From: Streptomyces rimosus
GTDB lineage: Bacteria; Actinomycetota; Actinomycetes; Streptomycetales; Streptomycetaceae
DNA: 64,000 nt
Assembly (NCBI RefSeq): GCF_008704655.1
Contig: NZ_CP023688.1
Span: 1,178,001-1,242,000, forward strand
Reading direction: 5' to 3'
The position numbers and the translations under genes were made by a program. Every line of letters begins with the position of its first letter. Position 1 is the stretch's first letter. Shown in pieces: positions 8,623 through 17,190 of the stretch. The notes beneath the pieces were generated by a model that saw only the letters and a list, made by a program, of their open reading frames with translations, was not told the DNA's origin and made no database searches.

Positions 8623-8752
8623 CGTGACCTCCCCACTCGTCGAACACCCAGCGTCACTATTAAATTACCATTGGTGATAACTCATCACTACGCACCTCAG
8701 CCGCACGGGTGAGGCCCCACCAGTAGCCGAGGCGGACGGAGCGGAACCGCAC
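8623..8752. promoter_or_regulatory. Bidirectional control region with stacked palindromes
   Basis: This 130-base region lies between the P450 operon and the divergent CoA-ligase gene. It contains an AT-rich island with two adjoining palindromes: ACCATTGGT at 8667-8675, and GTGAT (8674-8678) paired with ATCAC (8684-8688). They overlap by two bases and resemble a pair of sites for a TetR- or MarR-type repressor. No such regulator is encoded immediately beside them. The assignment as an operator is inference from symmetry and position. Confidence 0.6.
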
Positions 8753-10306
8753 ATGGACGACGAAGGCATCGGCGCCTGGGCCGCACGACGGGCCCGGCGC
8801 ACCCCGCACCGCACGGCGCTCGTCCACGACGGCGCCCCGGTCAGCTACGCCGGCCTGTACGGCCACACCCTCCGTATCGCCCGCACCCTGCGGGAGCACG
8901 GCGTACGCCAGGGCGACCGGGTGGGCTTCCTCGGCCCCAACCGGCCCGCCTTCTTGGCGTCCCTGTTCGCCGCGGGACTGATGGGCGCGGTGTTCGTCCC
9001 GTTGAACGTACGGCTCGCCCCACCGGAACTGGCCTGGCAGCTGGCGGACTGCGGGGCGCGGGTCCTGCTGCGGTCCGGGAAGCGTGCCGAGGGGGCAGGC
9101 GGTGCGGGGGTGGCGGTGGTGGACGTGGACGACGCGGCCGTACGGGACGGGGAGGCGCCGGGCGCACGGATCGGCACGGCATGGGGTGCGGAAGCACGGG
9201 ACGAACCGGCCGCGACGGTGGCGGCCGACGACCCCTGCCTCATCCTCTACACCTCCGGCACCACCGGACGGCCCAAGGGCGCCGTGCTCAGCCACGCCAA
9301 CCTCACATGGAACGCCGTCAACGTCCTGATCGACGAGGATCTGACGGCCGACGAGGTGGCCTTGGTCGCGGCGCCGCTCTACCACGCCGCTGCGCTGGGC
9401 ATGCAGGCCCTGCCGGTGCTGCTGAAGGGCGGTACGTGCGTCCTGATGGAGTCCTTCGACGCGGGCGCGGCGCTCGATGCGGTCGAGCGGCACCGCGTCA
9501 CGTCCCTGTTCGGCGTCCCCACCATGTTCCGGCGGATCGCCGCCCACCCGCGGTGGCCGCACGCCGACCTGTCGTCCCTGCGCACCCTGGTCTGCGGCGG
9601 CGCGCCCGTACCCGAAGCCCTGACGGCCGCCTACGAGCAGCGCGGACTCACGCTCCGTCAGGGGTACGGCCTGACGGAGGCGGCCCCCGGCGTCCTGCTG
9701 ACGCACCATGGGCACGCCGACGCCGGACCGGCGCACGCGGGAGCGTCACGCGCCGGGGTGCCGCACTTCTTCACCGATGTGCGCGTCGCGGATCCGGGCC
9801 CGGCCGGTCCCGCCGGGGCGGACACCGCCGTCCCCGGCCGGACCGGCGAACTCCTCGTGCGCGGCCCGAACGTCATGACCGGCTACTGGAACCGGCCCCG
9901 GCAGACCGAGGCCGCGCTCACGGACGGCTGGCTCCGCACGGGCGATGTCGCGCGCGTGGACGCACACGGCGGGCTGACCGTCGTGGACCGCCTCAAAGAG
10001 GTGATCATCTCGGGCGGCGAGAACGTCTACCCGGCCGAGGTCGAGCACGCGTTGCTGGCCCACCCGGATGTCGCCGACTGCGCCGTGATCCCCGTGCCCG
10101 ACGCGGAGTGGGGCGAGGTCGGCCGCGCGGTCCTGGTCGCGGCGCCGGGCGTGACCCTCGACCCGGAAGCGGTCCTCGCCTCCCTCACGAGCCGCCTGGC
10201 CGCGTACAAGATCCCCCGCTCCGCCGTGATCGCTCCGGAACTCCCCCGCACCGGCACGGGCAAACCCGTGCGCCGGCAGATCCAGGCACGCTACGGCTCG
10301 GCGTGA
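8753..10306 (+). CDS. Acyl/aryl-CoA ligase (ANL superfamily)
   Basis: A 517-residue AMP-forming ligase with all core motifs: the phosphate loop LYTSGTTGRPKG near 166, GYGLTEAAP near 304, GWLRTGDVARVD near 393, the hinge DRLKEVIISGGENVYP, and the catalytic Lys in PRTGTGKPVRR near the C-terminus. It activates a carboxylic acid as acyl-adenylate and transfers it to CoA in the cytosol. It shares a divergent promoter with the P450-ketosynthase-ammonia-lyase operon, so cinnamate or coumarate made by the lyase is a plausible substrate; this is inference. A medium-chain fatty acid ligase (FadD13-like) is the alternative. GGAG lies just upstream of the ATG. Confidence 0.88.
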   Translation: MDDEGIGAWAARRARRTPHRTALVHDGAPVSYAGLYGHTLRIARTLREHGVRQGDRVGFLGPNRPAFLASLFAAGLMGAVFVPLNVRLAPPELAWQLADCGARVLLRSGKRAEGAGGAGVAVVDVDDAAVRDGEAPGARIGTAWGAEARDEPAATVAADDPCLILYTSGTTGRPKGAVLSHANLTWNAVNVLIDEDLTADEVALVAAPLYHAAALGMQALPVLLKGGTCVLMESFDAGAALDAVERHRVTSLFGVPTMFRRIAAHPRWPHADLSSLRTLVCGGAPVPEALTAAYEQRGLTLRQGYGLTEAAPGVLLTHHGHADAGPAHAGASRAGVPHFFTDVRVADPGPAGPAGADTAVPGRTGELLVRGPNVMTGYWNRPRQTEAALTDGWLRTGDVARVDAHGGLTVVDRLKEVIISGGENVYPAEVEHALLAHPDVADCAVIPVPDAEWGEVGRAVLVAAPGVTLDPEAVLASLTSRLAAYKIPRSAVIAPELPRTGTGKPVRRQIQARYGSA

Positions 10307-10324
10307 AGCCTCCCGCCGACCCCC

Positions 10325-10675
10325 TCAGCGATGGCTCACCACATTCACCACCTTCCCGTTCGGATCCCGCACGAAGAACCGCCGCACTCCCCAGTCCTCG
10401 TCCCGCAACTCCCGCACGATGGGCGCCCCACTGGCCAGCACCGCGGCATACACCGCGTCCACGTCCTCCACCTCGACGCTCATGTCCGGCGGGGTGCCGG
10501 GCGCCCCGCGGTCCTCGGTCATGAGGATGACCTGCGCGGTGGGATTCTCCGGCGACGCCATCGTCATCACCCACCCCAGATTCATCACCTCCTCGAACCC
10601 GAGCAGCCCGTAGAACTCCCGGCTCCCCTCCATGTCCTGCGAATGGATATCGGGCACGACTCTGCGGACGGACAT
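10325..10675 (-). CDS. VOC (glyoxalase/bleomycin-resistance) family protein
   Basis: A 116-residue single-module VOC protein. It opens with a conserved beta strand (SVRRVVPDIHSQDM), has FYGLLGFEEV near residue 25, and ends with FVRDPNGKVVNVVSH, the usual C-terminal metal-site strand. ATG at 10673-10675 is preceded by GAAGGAG, which decides the start over a longer in-frame reading. Members bind or transform small molecules such as antibiotics or catechols. No function can be given from sequence alone. It is convergent with the CoA ligase, 18 bases apart. Confidence 0.85.
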   Translation of the reverse strand: MSVRRVVPDIHSQDMEGSREFYGLLGFEEVMNLGWVMTMASPENPTAQVILMTEDRGAPGTPPDMSVEVEDVDAVYAAVLASGAPIVRELRDEDWGVRRFFVRDPNGKVVNVVSHR

Positions 10676-10849
10676 CAGCGGCTCCTTCTCGGACGGGACG
10701 GGCGGGACGGACAACACGTACGGCACCACTGACCCGACTATCGCAGGGGGCACTGACAACGGGCCGAAGCCGTACCGGCTTTCCGCCGTGCCCGTTCTGT
10801 GACATGTTCGGCACAGTCCCGCGGTCGGCCCGCCGCTAGCGTCGAGCCC

Positions 10850-11371
10850 ATGATCGTATGGCTCAACGGCACCCATGGCGCGGGCAAGACGACGACCAGC
10901 GCGCTCGTGCGGCAGCTGATCCCGGACTCACGGGTGTTCGACGCCGAGAAGGTCGGCGAGACACTGATGGACATCACGCCGGGGCTGCCCTGGACGGGCA
11001 ATTTCCAGCACTGGCCGCCGTGGCGGCCGCTCGTGGTCGAGACCGCCCGCCGCGTGCTCGACTACACCGGCGGCACACTGGTGATGCCCATGACCGTCCT
11101 GGTCGAGGAGTACTGGCGGGAGATCAGCTCGGGCCTCGCCGAACACGCCATTCCGGTACGGCACTTCGTCCTCCACGCCGACCAGGACACCCTCCGCGGG
11201 CGCATCGAGGGGGACAAGGTCATGGGCCCCTCTCCGTTCCGCCTCCAGTACCTTGAGCCTTACGCCGAGGCGGCCCGCACGTGGCTGCACGCCGAGGCCG
11301 AGGTCGTCGACACCACGCACCTCACGCCCGAACAGGCCGCCGCACGGATCGCGGAGGCCGTCAAGGGCTGA
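10850..11371 (+). CDS. TmrB-like P-loop ATPase
   Basis: A 173-residue P-loop protein with Walker A GTHGAGKTTT at residues 7-16. It follows the Bacillus TmrB layout: MIVWLNG start, a VFDAEKVG segment near 35, FQHWPPWRPLV near 58 and LVMPMTVLVEEYW near 83. TmrB confers tunicamycin resistance, apparently by binding the drug. Whether this homologue does so is unknown; many actinomycetes carry such genes. ATG at 10850 starts directly on the beta strand of the fold. It stands alone between a VOC gene and the end of the ABC importer operon. Confidence 0.75.
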   Translation: MIVWLNGTHGAGKTTTSALVRQLIPDSRVFDAEKVGETLMDITPGLPWTGNFQHWPPWRPLVVETARRVLDYTGGTLVMPMTVLVEEYWREISSGLAEHAIPVRHFVLHADQDTLRGRIEGDKVMGPSPFRLQYLEPYAEAARTWLHAEAEVVDTTHLTPEQAAARIAEAVKG

Positions 11372-11389
11372 GGTCCGCCCACACCGCGT

Positions 11390-12049
11390 TCACCCGCGGT
11401 CCAGCTCGTCCCACCCCACCGTCCGCCCGCACCACCGCTCCAGCAGTACCCGGTCGTGCCCCACCGCCAGCAGTCCCGCCCCCGACGCGCGGCGGTAGTC
11501 CTCGACCACCGTCACCAGGGCCGCCGTGGTCGACGCGTCGAGCATGGCGGTCATTTCGTCGCAGATGAGCCAGCGGGGGCGCAGGATCAGGGCGCGGGCC
11601 AGGCAGGCGCGTTGCAGCTGGCCGTCGCTGACCTCGTGGGGGCGGCGGGTCAGGAGGTCGGCGGAGAGGCCGACGGCGGGGGCCAGTTCGGCGAGGCGGG
11701 CGGGGGCCTCGGTGCGGCGGCCGGTGGCGCGCAGGGGTTCGGTGATCAGGTCGGCGAGGCGGAGGCGGGGGTCGGCGGACAGGCGGGGCTGCTGGAAGAC
11801 GACTCCGTACGCGGTGCGCTGGGCGCGCGAGGCGCGGTGCCGGTAGCCGGTCGCGGGCTCGCCGTCGAGGACGACGGTGCCGGCGTCCGGGCGGTGCAGG
11901 AGCGCCGCCACCCGGGCCAGCGTCGATTTGCCGCAGCCGCTGGGGCCGAGCAGGCCGACGGCCTCGCCGGGCGCGATGCTCAGGGAGACGTCGCGGACCA
12001 CGGGGCGGTCGCGGTCGTAGCCCGCGGTGATCGAGCGGAGTTCAAGCAC
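11390..12049 (-). CDS. ABC importer ATPase, second subunit (OppF/DppF type)
   Basis: A 219-residue nucleotide-binding protein. Walker A is GPSGCGKST near residue 35, the Q-loop is VVFQQPRLS, and Walker B RWLICDEMTAMLD is near 168. The ABC signature reads VSDGQLQRA instead of LSGGQ, a degenerate form seen in some paired ATPases. It lacks the usual C-terminal oligopeptide-binding extension, so it is short for OppF. Its start overlaps the stop of the partner ATPase by 8 bases. It is the last gene of the SBP-permease-permease-ATPase-ATPase operon and probably pairs with the upstream ATPase as a heterodimer at the inner face of the membrane. Confidence 0.88.
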   Translation of the reverse strand: MLELRSITAGYDRDRPVVRDVSLSIAPGEAVGLLGPSGCGKSTLARVAALLHRPDAGTVVLDGEPATGYRHRASRAQRTAYGVVFQQPRLSADPRLRLADLITEPLRATGRRTEAPARLAELAPAVGLSADLLTRRPHEVSDGQLQRACLARALILRPRWLICDEMTAMLDASTTAALVTVVEDYRRASGAGLLAVGHDRVLLERWCGRTVGWDELDRG

Positions 12050-13076
12050 GGGCTGCTCCCCCGGGCGCGGCGGCCGCCGGTGTCTTCAGCGGGTGGTGGC
12101 AGGCGGTGCCGTCGGTGAACGCGGGCACGGTGGCCGTGCACACGTCCGTACGCCGGTCGCAGCGGGCTGCGAAGGCGCAGCCGGGCGGGAGGGCGCCCAG
12201 CTCCGGCGGCATGCCGGGGATCGGGGTGAAGGCGCGGTCCGGGAGGGCGTCGAGCAGACCGCGTGCGTACGGGTGGCGGGGGCCGGGGGTGCCGAAGAAG
12301 TCGGCCGCGTCGGCGAGTTCGACGATCCGGCCGGCGTACATGACGGCCACCCGGTCGGCGATCCGCTCGGCCGCCGCCAGATCGTGGGTGATCATGAGGA
12401 GCGCCCGGCCGGTGCCATCCCCCGCGTCCCCGGACGCGTCGATGTGGCGGCGCAGTTCGTCGACCGTACGGTCCACGAGGTCGCGGTCGAGGCCGGTCGT
12501 CGGTTCGTCGGCGAGCAGCAGCGGGGCGTCGCCGACCAGCGCCAGCGCGGTCGCGGCGCGCTGGGCCAGACCGCCGGAGAGTTCGTGCGGGTAACGGTCG
12601 AGGTGCCCGGCGGGGAAGGCGGCGCGCGCCGCGGCCTGCTCCGCGGCGGCCCGCAGGGCGTGCTTCGGGGTGCCGGTCAGCTCCCGGACGGTCTCTTCGA
12701 GCTGCGCCCGCACCGTGCGTACGGGGGTGAGGTGGGCGGCCGGGCTCTGCGGTACGAGGCCGATGCGGCGGCCGCGTACCGAGCGGGCCAGTTCGCGTTC
12801 GGAGGCGGTGAGCAGTTCCACGCCGTCCAGGTGCGGGGTGCCGGCGGTCTCCGCGTTGCCCGGGAGCAGTCCGAGCAGGGCGGAGGCCAGGACGGACTTG
12901 CCGCAGCCGCTCTCGCCGACGAGGGCAAGGCAGTGGCCGGGGGCGAGGTCGAAGGACGCGCCGGTGACGGCGGCGACGTGCCGCCCGCCGCGCATCCGGA
13001 ACCGTACGGACAGGTCACGGACGGACAGGACGGGCGACGAGGGGGCGGTGGGCGGCGGGGTGGACGGCGGGGTCAC
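12042..13076 (-). CDS. ABC importer ATPase, first subunit (OppD/DppD type)
   Basis: A 344-residue ATPase with Walker A GESGCGKS near 48, a Q-loop GLVPQSPAAHL, the full signature LSGGLAQRA near 170, Walker B LLLADEPTTGLD and the switch His in MITHDLAAAERIAD. After residue 265 it has the oligopeptide-family extension with HPYARGLLDALPD and a Cys pair region (PPGCAFAARC). GTG at 13074-13076 overlaps the permease stop as GTGA, giving translational coupling. With the shorter second ATPase it would energise import of a peptide, nickel chelate or similar solute. The substrate is not predictable. Confidence 0.88.
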   Translation of the reverse strand: MTPPSTPPPTAPSSPVLSVRDLSVRFRMRGGRHVAAVTGASFDLAPGHCLALVGESGCGKSVLASALLGLLPGNAETAGTPHLDGVELLTASERELARSVRGRRIGLVPQSPAAHLTPVRTVRAQLEETVRELTGTPKHALRAAAEQAAARAAFPAGHLDRYPHELSGGLAQRAATALALVGDAPLLLADEPTTGLDRDLVDRTVDELRRHIDASGDAGDGTGRALLMITHDLAAAERIADRVAVMYAGRIVELADAADFFGTPGPRHPYARGLLDALPDRAFTPIPGMPPELGALPPGCAFAARCDRRTDVCTATVPAFTDGTACHHPLKTPAAAAPGGAARA

Positions 13077-13987
13077 AGCATCAGCTCCGATCGGCGGCGC
13101 GGGTTGATGCGTTCGCGCCAGGCACCGGCCAGGCCCGCGATGGCGAGCGTGGGGACGATGATGAACAGGCCCGGGAAGAGGGTCGGCCACCAGTCGCCCG
13201 CGAGCAGCGAACTGCGCGCGCTGTTGACCATGTTGCCGAGGCTCGCCTCGTGGGCGGGCAGTCCGAGCCCCAGGAAGGAGAGCGCGGACTCGTGCCAGAT
13301 GGCGTGCGGCACCATCAGGACGGCGGCCAGCCCGGCCTGCGGCAGGACGCCGGGCAGCAGGTGGCGTACGGTCACCCGCCACCGTGAGGCACCTCCTGAG
13401 ACGGCCGCGTCGACGTACGGGCGCGACCGCAGGGAGAGCACCTCGGCCCGTACGATGCGGGCGGTCGAGAGCCAGTGGGTCAGCGCCACCGAGATGATCA
13501 CGGGCCAGACGCCGGGCCGGAACATCGCCACGATGAAGATGCCGAGCAGCAGGTGGGGCACGGAGGAGAAGAGGTCCACGACGCGCATCACGCCGCGGTC
13601 CGCCCAGCCGCCGAGCGCCCCCGCCAGCGCGCCGACCGCGGTGCCGATGACGGTGGCGGCGAGCGCCGCGACGACGCCGACGAGCAGCGAGACACGCAGG
13701 CCGTAGACGCAGCGGAGCAGCAGGTCGCGGCCCACCTCGTCGGTGCCGAAGGGGTGGGCGGGGGACGGCGCCCGGAGCTTGGCGGCGAGGTCGACGGCCT
13801 GTCCGTCCAGGGGGAACAGCAGGGGCACGGCGACGACGGCCAGGACGATGGCCGCCACCAGGACGGCGGAGGTGCGGACGCGCAGGGTGCGGGTGCCGCG
13901 CCCGCCGCGCCGGTCGGCCCGCTGGTGCCAGTGGGTGGCGGCGGGCGTTCCGGCCGTCTCCCGGGTCGTCTTCACGGTGTCAGCCAT
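13073..13987 (-). CDS. ABC importer permease, DppC/OppC type
   Basis: A 304-residue membrane protein with an N-terminal segment followed by about five more hydrophobic helices. It has the DppC-type phrase HPFGTDEVGRDLLLRCVYGLR near residue 78, and a cytoplasmic EAA-like loop around YVDAAVSGGASRWRVTVRHLLPG at roughly 195-215. It forms the channel with the neighbouring DppB-type permease. Its start overlaps that gene by 8 bases and its stop overlaps the ATPase start as GTGA, so all subunits are made from one message. Confidence 0.9.
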   Translation of the reverse strand: MADTVKTTRETAGTPAATHWHQRADRRGGRGTRTLRVRTSAVLVAAIVLAVVAVPLLFPLDGQAVDLAAKLRAPSPAHPFGTDEVGRDLLLRCVYGLRVSLLVGVVAALAATVIGTAVGALAGALGGWADRGVMRVVDLFSSVPHLLLGIFIVAMFRPGVWPVIISVALTHWLSTARIVRAEVLSLRSRPYVDAAVSGGASRWRVTVRHLLPGVLPQAGLAAVLMVPHAIWHESALSFLGLGLPAHEASLGNMVNSARSSLLAGDWWPTLFPGLFIIVPTLAIAGLAGAWRERINPRRRSELML

Positions 13988-14978
13988 CGAAGCCCACCCT
14001 CGGGTCCGCGAGTCCGTACAACAGGTCGGAGAGCAGGTTGCCGACCAGCACGGCGGCGGTGGCGAGCACCGTGAGCGCCGCCAGCAGCGGGAAGTCCACG
14101 CTCGTCGCCGCCTCGACGGTGGCAGCGGCGATGCCCGGCCAGCTGAAGACGGTCTCCACCAGCAGCGCGCCGGTGATCAGTTCCGGTACCCGGGAGCCGA
14201 TCAGGGTGAGGACCGGCAGCAGGCCGGAGCGCAGGGCGTGCTGGAGCAGGACGGTGCGTTCGCTCAGGCCGCGGGCCCGCGCGCCCCGTACCGGGTCCTC
14301 CTCCAGCGCGTCGCCGACTCCCTGCCGTACGTAGAGCACGAACCACGGGAGCTGCGAGACGGCGAGGACCAGCGCCGGGAGGATCACATGGCGCGCGATC
14401 TGTCCTGCCGTGGCGACCTCGCTGCCGGTGTCGGTGAGCCCGCCGGCCGGGAGTACGCCCAGCTTGAGCGCGAACAGCCAGACGGCCAGCAGCCCGAGCC
14501 AGAACGGCGGGGCGGCCTCCAGGGTGTACGCGGCGGAGGTGACGGCGCGGTCGAGCAGCGAGCCGCGCCGCCGGGCCGCGAGCACGCCGAGCAGCGTGCC
14601 CACGATGATCGCGACGACGAAGGCCAGGGCGCACAGCAGCACCGACCAGCCGATGCGCTCGCCGATCACCTGCGAGACGGGCGCGCGCAGCGTCGCCGAG
14701 TCGCCCAGGTCGCCGGTGAGCGCGCCGGTCAGCCAGTGCCACCAGCGGCCGAGCAGCGGCTGGTCGACGCCGAGGTTGTGCCGGATCTGGTCCAGGTTCT
14801 CCTGGGAGGCGGTCAGGCCCGCGGTGCCCGCGTACGCCTTGACGGGGTCGAAGGGCGCGGCGGCGGCGACGGCGAACACGCCGAGGGTGACGGCGAGGAG
14901 GACCGGCACGGCGAGCAGCGCCCGCCGGCCCGTCATCCGCGCCATCGGCCCCCAGGGCAGCTGTGCGAGGCGGCTCAC
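13980..14978 (-). CDS. ABC importer permease, DppB/OppB type
   Basis: A 332-residue permease if translation starts at the GTG at 14976-14978, which overlaps the binding-protein stop as GTGA. An ATG at 14943-14945, eleven codons further in, is an alternative. The protein has the DppB-type topology: an N-terminal helix, a long external loop with LDQIRHNLGVDQPLLGRWW, then five helices. The EAA loop near residue 235 (VRGARARGLSERTVLLQHAL) would contact the ATPases. It pairs with the DppC-type permease as the membrane channel. Confidence 0.88.
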   Translation of the reverse strand: MSRLAQLPWGPMARMTGRRALLAVPVLLAVTLGVFAVAAAAPFDPVKAYAGTAGLTASQENLDQIRHNLGVDQPLLGRWWHWLTGALTGDLGDSATLRAPVSQVIGERIGWSVLLCALAFVVAIIVGTLLGVLAARRRGSLLDRAVTSAAYTLEAAPPFWLGLLAVWLFALKLGVLPAGGLTDTGSEVATAGQIARHVILPALVLAVSQLPWFVLYVRQGVGDALEEDPVRGARARGLSERTVLLQHALRSGLLPVLTLIGSRVPELITGALLVETVFSWPGIAAATVEAATSVDFPLLAALTVLATAAVLVGNLLSDLLYGLADPRVGFDG

Positions 14979-16573
14979 TTGGCGGGCTGCCAGTCCTCTA
15001 CGTTCCACCACGGGCCGGAGGCCAGGCCGTGGTCGTGCGGCTCGACCTGGGTGGTGAGGTCCTTCCAGCGGTCCTTGACCACGTAGAGGTGGTCGATGTG
15101 GGTGAGGAAGATGTACGCCGGGTCCTCGACGAGTTCGCGCTGGATGGTGTCGTACCCGGCCTTGCGCGCGGCCTTGTCGTCGGTGCGGCGGGCGTCCACC
15201 AGCGCCTTGTCGACCTTGGGGTTGTCGTAGCGCGACATGTTGTTGAAGCCGTCGCCGGCCAGCGAGGAGTGCAGCAGCAGGTACTGGTCGAAGTCCGGGT
15301 CGGCGGGGCTGCCGCCGCCCGCGAGGACCGCGTCGGTCTTCATGTTGGGCTGGATGGCCTCCCACGGGCCGGACTCGACCTTGACCTCGATGCCGGCCTT
15401 CTTGGCGTCGGAGGCGAAGGCGAGCGCGTGCTCCTGGCGGAGCTTGTCGCCGGCGAGGTACCAGAGCTTGAAGGAGGCGGGCCTGCCGTCCTTCTCCCGG
15501 ATGCCGTTCTCGCCCTTCTTCCAGCCGGCGTCGTCGAGGATCTGCCCGGCCTTCTTCAGGTCGTGGGTGCGTTCGGTGCCCTTGGCGAACCAGGGGCTGT
15601 CGGTCGGCACCGGTCCGTAGGCGGGCTTGCCGGCACCGTCGAGGATGCCGTCCACCATGGCCTTGCGGTCCACGGCGATGTCCAGGGCCTGCCGGACCGC
15701 CTTGTCCCCGGTGACCTCGTTGGCGGTCGGCAGGGTGACGTTGCGGTAGTCGAACGTCTTGGCCGACAGGCTCTCCATGCCCTTGGCGGTCTTGAAGGTA
15801 GCGGCGAGGTTGGGCGGCAGGATGGCGCCGTCGAGGTCACCGGAGCGCAGCCGGGTGGCGCGCACGTCGTCGTCCTTGATGATCGCCATGGTGAAGTTCT
15901 TCACCTTGGGCGCGCCGCCCCAGTAGTGCGGGTTGGCCTTGAAGGTGAGCTTCTCGCCCTTGGACCAGTTGGTGAGGATGTACGGGCCGGTGCCGACCGG
16001 GTGGGTGGTGAAGGACCCGGTGTTCACGTCCTGCTTGCCGGCGATGTGCTGCGGGGCGATGGGCAGGACGGTGCGCTCGGCGAACGGCGCGTAGGCGTAC
16101 TTGAGGTGGAAGACGACGGTGCGGGCGTCCTTCTTCTCGACCTTCTCCAGGGCGTCCAGCTCGGCCTTGGAGGCGTTGTTGGTCTTCTCGTCGAGGATGG
16201 TCTCGTAGGTGAAGACCACGTCGTCGGCCGTGAAGGGCTTGCCGTCGCTGAAGGTCACGCCGTCGCGCAGGGTGTAGGTGTAGGTCTTGCCGTCGTCGGA
16301 GACCTCGGGCAGCTTGGCGGCCAGCGCGGGCTTGAGTTTCATGTCCGCGTCGTGGGTGAGCAGCCCGTCGAAGATCTTGGAGTTGCCGTCCTTGCCGTAG
16401 CCCAGCAGCGGGCTCAGCGACTCCGGCTCGTAGGCGATGCCGACCACGGCGGAGTCCTGGGCGCCGGCCGCGCCGCTCTTGCCGTCGGACGGCGTGGAAC
16501 AGGCCGCCGCCCCGAACACCATGGTTCCCGCCAGTGCGGCGGCGGCCGCTGACCGTATCGACCGGGCCGTCAT
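14975..16573 (-). CDS. ABC importer solute-binding lipoprotein (peptide/nickel family 5)
   Basis: A 532-residue extracellular binding protein. The signal peptide ends in a lipobox (VFGAAACSTP, Cys at about residue 25), so it is anchored to the outer face of the membrane. Family features include YEPESLSPLLGY at the start of the mature part, LRDGVTFSDGKPFTADDVVFTYE near 105 and HPVGTGPYIL near 190. ATG at 16571-16573 is preceded by AAGGAG; a longer in-frame reading has no ribosome site. As first gene of the importer operon it sets the substrate, which could be a peptide, nickel complex or plant-type opine. No metal- or peptide-specific residues were recognised. Confidence 0.9.
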   Translation of the reverse strand: MTARSIRSAAAAALAGTMVFGAAACSTPSDGKSGAAGAQDSAVVGIAYEPESLSPLLGYGKDGNSKIFDGLLTHDADMKLKPALAAKLPEVSDDGKTYTYTLRDGVTFSDGKPFTADDVVFTYETILDEKTNNASKAELDALEKVEKKDARTVVFHLKYAYAPFAERTVLPIAPQHIAGKQDVNTGSFTTHPVGTGPYILTNWSKGEKLTFKANPHYWGGAPKVKNFTMAIIKDDDVRATRLRSGDLDGAILPPNLAATFKTAKGMESLSAKTFDYRNVTLPTANEVTGDKAVRQALDIAVDRKAMVDGILDGAGKPAYGPVPTDSPWFAKGTERTHDLKKAGQILDDAGWKKGENGIREKDGRPASFKLWYLAGDKLRQEHALAFASDAKKAGIEVKVESGPWEAIQPNMKTDAVLAGGGSPADPDFDQYLLLHSSLAGDGFNNMSRYDNPKVDKALVDARRTDDKAARKAGYDTIQRELVEDPAYIFLTHIDHLYVVKDRWKDLTTQVEPHDHGLASGPWWNVEDWQPAK

Positions 16574-16686
16574 GCCCACTCCTTGCTGAAGATCGTCTGT
16601 TGTTGCAAAGCGCAGGCAATTAAACAGCATGTAAGAAACGGAAGCCCCGCCACCCCTGCCCGGCGGGCTCGCGCCATCATGGGCGG

Positions 16687-17169
16687 ATGTCCTCCGCCCC
16701 TACGTCGGGCCCGTTCCCCGACCCCTTGTCCCGTCTGCCCGCCGCCCTCCGGGACGTGCCGTACGACGGTGCCCGGCACCCCGGCGCGGCCCCGCTGCCG
16801 GGCCGCCACCCGTACGACGTGACGGCCGGGGCGAACTGCCAGCTCTACGCCTACGCCGTGCTGCGCCACTTCGGGCGTACGGTGCCGCCGCTGCGGTCCG
16901 CCGAGCTGTGGGCGGACACCGCGGCGACCGAGCGGGCCGCGCCGCCGGGCCCGCTGGACCTGGTGCTCTTCGACGCCGGGGAGGTGCCGGGGCGGCCCGC
17001 CGGGTACGGGGCGCACGTCGGCGTGCACCTGGGGCCCGACCAGGTGCTGCATCTGTGCAAGGAGGCCGGGCGGCCCGCCGTGTGGTCGTACGCGGACTTC
17101 GCGGAGCGGGCCCGGTACGCGCGGTTCCTGGGCGCGAAGCGGGTACGACAGGCCCCCGTCAGCCGGTGA
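16687..17169 (+). CDS. Small NlpC/P60-like cysteine hydrolase (putative)
   Basis: A 160-residue protein with no signal peptide. The arrangement NCQLYAYAVLRHFG (Cys51), then PLDLVLF, then AHVGVHLG (His110) and VLHLC (His122) follows the Cys-His-His order of the NlpC/P60 papain-like fold. Members cleave peptide or amide bonds, often in the cell wall, but an export signal is lacking here. It may act inside the cell or be part of a non-wall subgroup. It is divergent from the ABC importer and ends 21 bases from the convergent membrane-protein gene. Moderately sure of the fold, not of the function. Confidence 0.6.
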   Translation: MSSAPTSGPFPDPLSRLPAALRDVPYDGARHPGAAPLPGRHPYDVTAGANCQLYAYAVLRHFGRTVPPLRSAELWADTAATERAAPPGPLDLVLFDAGEVPGRPAGYGAHVGVHLGPDQVLHLCKEAGRPAVWSYADFAERARYARFLGAKRVRQAPVSR

Positions 17170-17190
17170 CCTGGGGCCGCACCGGTACGG

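Noticed and set aside
12027..13706. A 559-codon plus-strand frame across the ABC genes.
   Set aside because: It is opposite two ATPases and a permease with full motif sets; a shadow frame.
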